In this document: piece after piece, positions 12,201-21,400 of the stretch
How the letters are laid out: every line of letters begins with the position of its first letter
Position numbering within the stretch: position 1 is the first letter of the stretch
Assembly (NCBI GenBank): GCA_028673005.1
Contig: CM054116.1
Location: 94,942,707 to 95,006,706 of the forward strand
Direction: 5' to 3'
From: Tanypteryx hageni
Taxonomy: Eukaryota > Arthropoda > Insecta > Odonata > Petaluridae
Length of the DNA stretch: 64,000 bases
The notes under the pieces: model-generated
What the model was told of the DNA's origin: nothing
Database searches by the model: none
What the model saw: the letters and a program-made list of their open reading frames with translations, nothing else
Position numbers and translations under genes: made by a program

Positions 12201-15183
12201 GCATTTCAATATCTTAATCTGTGAAATTTTTGTGTTGAATCGTTAACTTGACATTTTTTGGTATTTTTGCTGATATGTTGTTTCAAAATACCATGAGTTT
12301 TATTATGCATTTACCTTAAAATTTCATCTCTAAGCTTTTGTGATGCTACTCAGAGCCAAAATTTTGTCATTTATTTCTGATGCTCTTTAATTTCTGCACT
12401 AGGCATTTTGTGGAGCCCAAGTCAACATGGGAAGAGGACAGCAGTTTAGTGTTATCAATGAAAGATCTGGATGTTGACAATTCAGTAGCACAGTATACTG
12501 GTGGTTTAGTGCAGGTGAGTTTGAAGTAATTTTTTCAGGTATGAATTGTAGCACCAGAAACAAATTGAGAATTCATTGTATTTACTGTGATTATTGGGAT
12601 AATTTGAAAATAACATTTTTCAGGAAAACTGTGAGATACCTGTGCATGCTGGACCATCTGGATTACCTGAACTTGCACATATTGTCGTAGGCTTGGAGGC
12701 AGTTGGTCACCAGCATCCAGATTTTGTAGCTACATGCATTTTAAATATGGTGATGGGAGGAGGGGGGTCATTCAGCGCAGGAGGCCCTGGAAAGGGGATG
12801 TACACAAGACTTTATACTAACGTACTTAATAGGTATGTTTGTATTCCCATGCCATAACCTTGTGCACAGTAATAATCCACTTCTAAATAACCTTTTTGGG
12901 ATTCTTTTAACATGTTATCATTAATGCCAAATGAACTTATCGTATCTATCCTATTTCAGAATAACTGGAATAGGTTTGTCTCACATAATTTTGTTTAGGT
13001 ATCGTGTTTTTAAAATGTAATATTTTCATGGTTATTTTAATAAATTATATATACCAGGGGTGGGCAACCTATTGAACCTGTGCCAAAAGGTGGCATGCGG
13101 ACAGCTTTTACATGGCACGATATTTCAGAGAAGAATTACAAAAAATGTGTATTTTCAAATGAATTCTACTTTAAATTCAATTATATTCCTTATTGTAGTT
13201 ATACTGCATTACCTTCAGGAGGTTTTATTATATAAGAATCACTTTTCGTAATGGTTTTGGATCAAATGAATTTTAGGGTGGCATGAACGGGATTTCACAA
13301 ATTATATATGTATATTGATTAAGAGTGGCACCAGGCAGAAAAAAATGTTTCTGACTCCTGATTTATACCATCATATTATATTGCTGAACTTGAGTATATT
13401 TAAAATTTTCTATTTATTTTGGAAAGAGTATTTTAGCTTTTTAAAGAAATTCTGATAGTTTTTAATGTGTTGAGTTTTCCCTCCAAGGCATCATTGGATG
13501 TACAATGCCACTGCATATAACCACGCCTACATGGATGGAGGCTTGTTCTGCATTCATGCCAGTGCACCACCTAGTAATGTCCGTGAGATGGCAGAAGTTG
13601 TAGTCAAAGAAATGGTTGCTATGGCTGGGCCTATTGATGATGTTGAGCTTAAAGTGAGTATAATCCACATTTTTAATTTTAACTGCAATGATTTAATGTG
13701 AGTTAAACCGATTCATATAATAAAAAATTGATACGATATACATTGCACAAACTTTCTCATATACGTAAACATCTGGTCTCGCTATATTCTTTCCTGACTG
13801 AATGGAACTCCAAAGCTCTGCTACAAAAACAACAGAACCGAGAAAATTTTTCTGTTACAAAAACAGTATTGATAGCCTCATGTATAAAAATGGAAGTTGA
13901 TAAATAGTTGTACCTCACATAAATATCGAGTATTATATGGATTGGCGAAGCTACATATTCACTTAAGCATTATTACTGGACAGAGATTGTTGAGTGACAT
14001 CAAAGGACTGGGAGAGCATGGTATAAAACTCCATATATTATAATGTCGTTTGATGCTATTTAGTTATTTTTGAGAAATATGTTTTATGTAGTATTGTTTA
14101 TAACACCAAACTCTATAACTGAATGATTTTTAGTGAAAATCATCAAAGCACCATTTTTGATTCAATCGACATTCTGTTAAAATCAACCAGAATAAACTAC
14201 CCTTTATTGCTGTGCTGTATCATTCGCCTCTTCATAGATTCTATTCTGGATAATAGTATACCATACCAATAGTGTAACATCCTATTTTCTAAAGCCATGC
14301 ACAGACAGACGGCATGGGGAAAACTACTTTTTTAGACTGGGACACCTAAAATGTGTATTTTCGTCAAAATCTCAGTCAATTTTTCAGGATTACAATACTT
14401 TCTCTATATACTACATATATGAGAAAGTAAAAATCACAAAAATGCCTTTTGAATTCTTTGAATTTTTGTCATGGTGGAATTTAATTTCTTTGTGAGAATT
14501 TAAATAATTAGTGAAGTTTTAGCAAAATTTTTCATTTTAATTCAAACAGAGAGCCAAGAAGCAACTACAGTCAATGTTACTGATGAATTTAGAAGCTCGA
14601 CCTGTTGTTTTTGAGGACATTGGCAGGCAAGTGCTAGCGACTGGTCACAGAAAAAGGCCCGAACAGTACATTGAGGAAATAGGTAAGTTTCAAGCTATTT
14701 TATACCATTTATGGTATCTAGTATTTTCATTGTTTCTTGTATCTTCTTACCTAATAACTCCATCTAAGAATTAATATAGTAATATTTAAAAAATAATGCC
14801 AACGCGTTATTACAAAAAATGTGTAAAATGATAGATACAAATTAACAAGTTCAGTATGGAAGTAAATTTTATGGGGTTATTGTTGGGTATGTGAGAACTA
14901 TAATTGGAGAAAAAAATCAATCTTTTACAGAGTGAATGATTTGAAAGTATAAGTTGGCAAATTGTAAGTATTGGACCAACATAGTGAATAACCTTTCTGT
15001 TTTGCAGAGAAAATAACAAGAGAAGACGTCCAAAACGTTGCTAGTCAACTCCTGCATTCAAATCCTGCTGTAGCAGCCCGAGGGAACATACACGGATTGC
15101 CATCATTGGATGATATTAGGTCTGGACTAAATGATTCTTCGGGAAGGATACCAGGGGGGAGGAGATTGTCTTTGTTTCGCTGA
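6230..15183 (+). CDS. PMPCA: Mitochondrial-processing peptidase subunit alpha (12 exons)
   Basis: Non-catalytic, substrate-recognising subunit of the matrix peptidase that removes presequences from imported mitochondrial proteins; its partner is the beta subunit. Exons: 6230-6285, 6838-7127, 8483-8562, 9400-9482, 10059-10161, 10341-10433, 11163-11335, 12403-12514, 12624-12832, 13488-13653, 14550-14682, 15008-15183. All junctions are GT-AG, phases match, and the total is 557 codons plus stop, normal for the family. The start is the first ATG; the N-terminus ([19 protein letters not shown]) is basic and presequence-like. Seen in the protein: the M16 zinc site is degenerate (HFLEK at residues 134-138 instead of HxxEH), as expected for alpha, and the alpha-specific glycine-rich loop [14 protein letters not shown] lies at 375-388. 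Exons 2 and 6 use the weaker donor GTTAGT. Introns carry several transposon relics, listed separately. No coding defect is seen. Confidence 0.97.
7241..7704. mobile_element. Non-autonomous hAT element in PMPCA intron 2
   Basis: The left end aatagccgtcttagg and the inverted right end (cagggccatcttaag on the other strand) are related terminal repeats. The G+C-rich subterminal blocks around gggcc(g/a)tggcc also pair. Flanking 8-mers aatgattt (7233-7240) and aatgattg (7705-7712) match at 7 of 8. The interior has no ORF of note. The left end has drifted, so this is an old copy. Confidence 0.75.
8758..8930. mobile_element. pogo/Tigger-type MITE in PMPCA intron 3
   Basis: Ends are long inverted repeats: cagtggaacttccatgactc at the left and, on the other strand, ccgtagaacttccataactt at the right. 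The insertion is flanked by TA on both sides (8756-8757 and 8931-8932), the Tc1/mariner-pogo target duplication. The CAGT.GAAC.TCCAT.ACT end resembles Tigger termini. At 173 bp it has no coding capacity. Confidence 0.85.
11604..12201. mobile_element. TIR element (pogo-like MITE) in PMPCA intron 7
   Basis: Terminal inverted repeats taattttctgattataata (left) and taattttccaattataata (right, other strand) differ at two of 20 positions. The left flank ends in TA; the right flank is CA, a likely decayed TA duplication. Internally, a ~45-bp segment with ctcataaactc and gcgagaact at about 11875-11920 recurs in diverged form at about 12011-12062. No transposase remains. Confidence 0.7.
13055..13360. 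mobile_element. Non-autonomous hAT element in PMPCA intron 9
   Basis: Starts caggggtgggcaacc and ends with a degenerate inverted copy, ...ctgactcctg. Flanking 8-mers atatatac (13047-13054) and atttatac (13361-13368) differ at one position, fitting a hAT target duplication. The subterminal 'gtggca' motifs near both ends are inverted relative to each other. There is no significant coding potential. Confidence 0.75.
14300..14432 (+). repeat. Truncated copy of the dispersed repeat family (3' end only)
   Basis: The segment resembles the last ~130 bases of copies A (3926-4620) and B (47691-48393), including aatgtgtattttcgtcaaaa and the ending. Here the terminal inverted repeat is best preserved: tactttctc pairs perfectly with gagaaagta across a ~16-base spacer. 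It lies in PMPCA intron 10. Confidence 0.65.
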
Positions 15184-15796
15184 TTGAGCAACCAACAGGA
15201 TATTTCTATAACCATGTCCTGTGTTCAACAAAGTTCATCTGTTCCATATCTTTTTTACCTCCTCAACAGATGAAGAAACCATGGTATTATACAAGTGCCG
15301 AAGTTATGTTCTAGATGTTTCTAGGCAATCTTCCTTGAGCAGGATCAAAAAGACTTGCATGACAAGGAAATGATTTGTCAGAATGACAGGAAGAAGTGAA
15401 CAAAGTATGGATGGTTTTTTATTTTATTTAAAAAATTCTTGTGTACATATAACTTTGAAATGCTTGCATTTAAGACTGAGTATACGTTGTTTGGAAACAA
15501 GTTTTCTGTGAAGCAAGCAAGAACATGTTATTGTATAGTAGCAGTGCAAACAATGTATAGAACCATGCAAGGCAGTGTTTGCTTTGCATATTGGCTTTGT
15601 TTGAGTCAAATTAGTCCAAGTGAAATTGGTTTAAAATTAAAATCTTTTAACTAATGCAAATATTTGCAAATTGTGTGTTATACTTTTTTCCTGTTGTTTA
15701 AAGTGCCATGGAATGATCCAAGATTAGTATCCATTATTGCTGATAAACATTCTTGTTATCATGCATGTAAATGTCCCGATTTTTGCATCTATGGGT

Positions 15797-15844
15797 ATGT
15801 ATACATTTGTGTACATATATTAATATGTACACAAATGTATACAT
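15797..15844 (+). other. Perfect 22-bp stem / 4-base loop hairpin in PMPCA 3' UTR
   Basis: Bases 15797-15818 and 15823-15844 are exact reverse complements, separated by the loop atta. The arms are built from alternating purine-pyrimidine steps (gtatac, gtgtac). On the PMPCA transcript this would fold into a long uninterrupted stem. Whether it has an RNA role or is merely a young palindrome cannot be told from one sequence. Confidence 0.8.
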
Positions 15845-16219
15845 GAACTTATGTTCATAAGTCTGTGGTGCTATGCATGACTACGTTTGTTTACTTACCT
15901 ATTAGTCAAAGAAGGGTAAAACTTTTGATGCTATGTCATCTTTTTGTTGTTGTTTTTAATGAGTCATTCACATCTTTTTTATCCTTTTTTACTCAAGTTT
16001 TATTGTTTATTGCCGAGCGTTTCTTTTGGCTCAACTGCATCAAACCAAAGATCTTGTGTTTCTGTTGTATTGTTATTCAATTCCATCTTTTCATTTGGTT
16101 TGCAAAAGATTTTGAGAAGTTTGCCTCATTCCCCATTTGGATGGTACTCTAATGAAAAATCTTAGAAATGAAGATGCTGACATCTTAATGGACATATTCA
16201 CTGTATTTCAGTTACACAT

Positions 16220-16225
16220 AATAAA
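16220..16225 (+). terminator. Polyadenylation signal AATAAA, PMPCA (inferred)
   Basis: Canonical hexamer about 1.04 kb after the PMPCA stop, before the convergent gene. A usable downstream GU-rich element is not obvious. Confidence 0.45.
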
Positions 16226-16452
16226 TGTAAGTTGATTCCATATTGAGTATCAACAGGAAGATCTTAATACATCATACAGCACCAATTAAAATAATGCATA
16301 GGTCTCTCATTCCTTAGACCCTTAAAAATTCATAAAAAATTATTTAGAAGTATTGGAATGGTAATATTTTTCTAGAATATACTTACAAGAAATTTCTTTT
16401 GAAAGTAATTATTTCTTCATGTCTGCATAAATCTAACCTTTATCTTTGGTTG

Positions 16453-16458
16453 TTTATT
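16453..16458 (-). terminator. Polyadenylation signal AATAAA on minus strand (inferred)
   Basis: The plus strand reads tttatt, i.e. AATAAA on the minus strand, about 110 bases past the stop of the candidate terminal exon at 16568-16634 and about 230 bases from the PMPCA signal. It fits tail-to-tail ends of the two genes. Confidence 0.35.
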
Positions 16459-16567
16459 TTGGGTATTTGAATCAAAACATTTTGTGGATGTCTGCAAGAG
16501 AGCATGAGTTACTGAAGAATATTCTAATATTTTAAATTATTACATGGGTTGGATACAGCCTTCTCAC

Positions 16568-16634
16568 TTAAAACTCTAAAATTTTCTTTGGCGTTACTGT
16601 TGCAAGCCAATCAGTTTGATTTTCTCCAACCAAC
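16568..16634 (-). CDS. Candidate last coding exon of the NRF-6-like gene (weak)
   Basis: On the minus strand a good acceptor (tatttcag) precedes a 21-residue stop-terminated frame containing VGENQTDWL and ending KKILEF. The frame requires two bases from an upstream exon, whereas the last certain exon (18438-18580) ends on a codon boundary. One further exon of length 3n+2 would therefore have to lie between them. I could not find it, so this exon is a guess supported by the acceptor, the stop, and AATAAA ~110 bases later. Confidence 0.25.
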
Positions 16635-17610
16635 CTGAAATACATATTAATTTAATCAAATCCATAACTCATTTTTTGTAATTTATATATCACATAAATG
16701 GCTAATGTAATATGGAAAGTGTAGCCACAAATTCAATTTAAAGCAAATTAACTTATTTCAGATAAATCAACAGTAATAAACCTTATCACACTGGAGGTTC
16801 CTAATGTAAAAACCCATGGGAATACAACATTGCAGTAATTTTTTAAATTAAGTACAAAATTTATGAAGGAGAAGAAATTCAGCCTGTCGATGTCTCACAT
16901 ATTAGGTGCCTACTTTAAAAATTGTGATAATTTTTGGTACATAAGTGAGTTGGCTATTAAATGGCTTTGTTTTTTACAGGTATGTCATTATTATGAACAA
17001 AACAAACAATATAAATAGGTATATTTTTAGAAAAGCATAACATGAAAAAAATGCTCGTTTGGCAACAATACACAACATCCAAACAGCAAAAGCTTGCTAT
17101 TTTTCACAGGTTACTTTTTATATCCAGAAACTAGGTAAAGAAAATGGCATTCATTAAAGTGATGGAAATAAGGGAAGCATTTACACACATTATCACTCTC
17201 TCTTACAACCCATTACTCTTAAATCTATTAACTTTGATGCCCAATTAGACTTATCCTCTTGATGGTGCAACACACTGAGAATGCAGCAACCTGTGGCATA
17301 TTACTACTTGGATAATGAAATGGCATGAAGTCATCTCATTCTGGCAAGCATATCTGGCTATCAGAAAGTAAGTCTTGGTCTATTAGTATCTAGACACTCG
17401 CTGCACTGATCTCATGTTGTTCTGCCACGCACTGGCCTCCTTTGATTGCTACCCTTGACAGCCCATCGCATCAGTAATATGCAAGGAGTTTCCAATGTGA
17501 GGGAAAGGAAGTAGGAACAGAAGTAAGTGATGCATGTGTGTCCCATGAATGTTGCAGCCTGTGAAAAGTAAAAGGGTGTGAATTAGGTTTTAAAATTTGA
17601 CCATCTAAAT

Positions 17611-18086
17611 CAGGGGTGCACAACATATGACCCGCAGGCCAAATTTGGCCTGCCGACACATTTTATGTGGCCTGGCAGGATTTAACTTCCTTTTCCATAA
17701 AAAATGCAAGTAAAATTTGTTATGGATATTTATCGCAAGTGTGAACAAACATTCTCTCTTATGAAATTAAACTGCTCCATTACATTCAGTACTGACAGAT
17801 CAGAGTTTGACAGACACTATAAGAACAGCAACTACCAGTATTACTACGGATATAAGTGGAATGGTGAGAGAAAAACGGTGCAAAATCTCCCATTGAGTAA
17901 TTAAATTATATTTGTGTCAGCTAATTTTTGTCGCATAAAAATTGCATGTTAAAGTTGTTATGGTAATTACTGAATCTACAATAGTGTATTTAAATTTTTT
18001 ATGAACAAGACTTTCATAGCGTTGCCCGTGTAGGTCAAATCAAGGTCGATTTTGGTCAGTGTCAACTTTTGAGTTGTACATCTCTG
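17611..18086 (+). mobile_element. hAT element deletion derivative with transposase remnant
   Basis: Ends are inverted repeats: caggggtgcacaac at the left and gttgtacatctctg at the right. Flanking 8-mers atctaaat (17603-17610) and atttaaag (18087-18094) agree at 6 of 8. The left subterminal block (gacccgcaggccaaatttgg) is of a type common in hAT elements. A frame beginning at 17704 contains CEQTFSLMKLN, which resembles the conserved C-terminal 'CE.TFS.MK' stretch of hAT transposases, then loses similarity. It lies between the convergent genes or in the last NRF intron. Confidence 0.75.
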
Positions 18087-18437
18087 ATTTAAAGTTCCTC
18101 ATCAAATAAAAATAATGACAAAATATCTTTTATACTTGATCATTTTCTCTTGTTTTATTTCAGTTTAAGTGTAGCTTCAATAAATATTATTTTTAGTTTA
18201 CTTTCATGAAATGTAAAAGAAAAGCATACATTTCAATTTCTAAGATAATTTCTATCTATGGTGGTAGAAATATTAATAAAGGCTTTCAAATTTTGGCATA
18301 CATTTTTCTAGTTTTTAATGTTTTTAGGCAAATATATAAAATGAATATTTGATCAAGGACATTCTAAAATGATATTCTATGCAACAAAAATTTTTAAAAT
18401 CACTAAAAGTTATTAAAATTCTTAGGTTATTACTCAC

Positions 18438-21400
18438 TAGAGGCAAGAAGTCAATGTGCCATGCTCTTTCAGAACTCAAGTATACAGAGCTCATTAACAA
18501 TGGATTTAGAAGGTAAGCTCCATATGTCAATCTGCTTAGGGGAACCCAACCTCCAAAAGACAGGATGGAATCGATAAAGCCTAAAAGGAAAAACTTGAAT
18601 GAAAATCTGATGACGACACTACTTAATCTTACAATGGTAGAATATTCCTTACCAGCATGTCCAGTACAACAAGCAACAATGATCCATGCTAATCCTAAAC
18701 CCCACACTGTTCGGCTGAGAGCCACATAGAAAGCAGAGGTCAAAACTGGAATGTGTCTCTCATAGAGTCCAAATAACACTGATACATTACAGAAAGATCC
18801 CAGCAGCCATAAGAAGATTACTGTTCCCTGAAGAACAAAAAACAGTTTTAATACTGGAGTAGTTCAATTATTTGTTTTGTTTTCTCAATATCTCTTGCTG
18901 TGACAAATATATTTTTTTGTTGCTTTAACCCTTTCATGCACAAATTATTTCCAGAAGTACCAGCATCATGATTTTCAGGTTGTTAAATAAGGGAGCGACC
19001 AGTATATTCGATTTTACTTAATTATAATTTTTCAAGTTTGCCTAAATGCTAACAATTACATTGAAAATATATTTCCCTCTGCCCATTAGGCAATATTACA
19101 TTTCAGAATAATCATAGATGTGATATGCAACTATCATCATTTATCAAATCCACACAAAATAAAATACAAAAAGAGTATATAATGGAATTTTAATAATTTG
19201 CAAATGTTTTACTTGGTGTGAAAAGCATTGAAGCAATAAATTATTACAAAGTGGAACATCGCACTTGCTGCAAATAAACCTTGTTCCACTTTCTTTTGAA
19301 TTTTCTGTACCTTTGGTAGTTATATTTTTTGTAATGTTTTTACAACAGTATTTGGCAACACTAGAAAATAGCGTGATATGGGCTTCCCACAGACGCAGTT
19401 AAAGAAAATATTAGGTAAGATGTATGCTTCCCACAACCCATGAAAGGGTTAAAGCAAGAGAACTTGTGATATATTATTTTTCTAGCATCTTATTTATAAG
19501 CCATTACTTTTTAGGTTTTAGCTTCATTTAATGCTGAAGTCAATGTTTCTGATCATTCTTGGTGGTCAAACTTACTTGGCTAAGATCCAGTTTTCCACGA
19601 AGGCGCACAACAAGATAACCAGTACACATTCCAATAAGGTAAGGTCCAACTCGAGTCCAAGGTGGATCATAAAGTACATTCAGCATGGCTAATTGCTCAT
19701 CAAGGCTACAAATCCAGTTTCCATCCATTGTTATTTACCAGCAATATTAAAACAATTGATAGTATTAAGCTCTTAAAATAACCAAAACTATTATAAAATG
19801 TCTTGAAAATTGAAATTTCCCTTCAAATGTCATTATCTTGACAACAGTATCTGTTAAAGAATTGCCCTAACATATTAAAAGGTAAATTTTACATTTGAAT
19901 AATAATAAATAAACTTTTTTGTACTTAGCATTTAAAAATTGCGATAAAATTAAACAATGGGATTTACCGTATTTACCCGAATCCAAGACTAGGTTTTTCC
20001 CCAATTTCAGCTTGCGAAAATTGGAGGTCGTCTTAAATTCGAGTATGAAGTCATATACCATCAATTGATCGTGCGTCAATTCGCCGCGCTTCAATTCGTG
20101 GCACATCAATTCGTCACACGATACACTCATCGCACGTCAATACATCGCTCGAAAAACTCATCGAGTGTCAATTCATTGCTAACAAATTCGTCGCGTGACA
20201 ATTCCGTTGCGAGACAAATTCGTCGCGAGACATTCGTCACAAGACATTCGTCGCGAGACAAATTGGAAGGCGAGACACTACGACGAATTTTTCAAGAGAT
20301 TAATTGACGCACGATGAGTTTGTCGTGCGATGTATTGACGCGCGATCAACTAACCACGACGAATTGATGCGCGACGAAATGACCGCTACGAGTTGTCATA
20401 GAACCGTGGGAAGTATGGTTACGCGTTTAATCGATGTTTTTTAAACAAATAAAACAAGATAAAATAATTGTATTTTTCATTGCAAACTTATGATCCGGAA
20501 TTCAATTAATCAAGTCAATTTTAAAAATACTTTTTTAAATTCCTTTTTATTTCAGAAAAATTTTGTAACCATTTCAATTATTGAATAAACTAGTATACAT
20601 ATACTCAGGGCCATAACTAGGGTGGGGCAAGTGGTGCATCTGCCCCAGGCGCAACTAAAGAAGGGGCACAAAAATTGTTGATGGCAAGTTGTGCGAGGTT
20701 GCATGGCACAACGACAGGAGCAATTTCACAACTATACTTGTTCCAGACATTATGCATTACGCAGAAACTATAAATTTCAATGATGTTATTGTTGAGTTTG
20801 CTGCACTAAAATCATGTAAAATAACTCTTTAATATTAAAATATTTATACTTTTTGTATTTAAATTATGTATGTATGTAATTATATTTTTAATTATGTATT
20901 TAAATTATGTACATTTATAGTGAGAAATTACATCATTTACAGTTTATTTTTATTTATTAATTGTTCACCTAAAATCCATATTGTAAAAAATATAGGTATT
21001 AGAGAATTTTTTATTTGGTAGTTTTCCCCAGGTGTTAAAATAGCTAGTTACGGTGCTGTATATACTGAATACGTGTGTTTAAAATATACACCAAAAACAG
21101 TCTGTGAGAAATTGGATCATAAAATCCTTTTTCTGTTTTCACAGTCTGCTAAAAGGGGGGGTTGTCTTAGATTCAGGGTCGTCTTGGATTCGGGTAAATA
21201 CAGTATTTATGTGCCACCGTTAAAAGCGCTGGCAAGTCACATAAGAAATATACCACCACCTCTCTTCAGAACAGAAAACATTTATTTCAAATTTTCTTAC
21301 TTTAGTGAATCGTATCTATTATTTGCTTTAAAATACTACAACTTAAGTAATTTAGAGTTAAAATTATTCTAAACCTTAAAAATTCCTCTGAACTCTAATT

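Larger units (their letters stand above)
15184..16245 (+). other. PMPCA: PMPCA 3' UTR (inferred)
   Basis: Follows the TGA at 15181-15183. The first canonical polyadenylation hexamer noted downstream is aataaa at 16220-16225, giving a UTR of about 1 kb. Short ORFs inside have no recognisable content. The 3' end position is inferred, not seen. Confidence 0.5.
19967..21203. mobile_element. TA-flanked TIR element with a nested hAT insertion (NRF intron)
   Basis: Ends are inverted repeats: ccgtatttacccgaatccaa at the left and the same sequence with one change (ctg for ccg) on the other strand at the right. Both sides are flanked by TA (19965-19966, 21204-21205), as for Tc1/mariner-pogo elements. 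The interior holds the CpG-rich array at 20062-20400 and a complete hAT copy at 20606-21058. Without the nested copy it would be about 0.78 kb. No transposase was recognised. Confidence 0.8.

Noticed and set aside
18324..18437. Read-through of the last NRF exon to a stop as the natural C-terminus
   Set aside because: A consensus donor (GTGAGT) follows the conserved frame at 18437 and the extension is not membrane-like, but it cannot be fully excluded.
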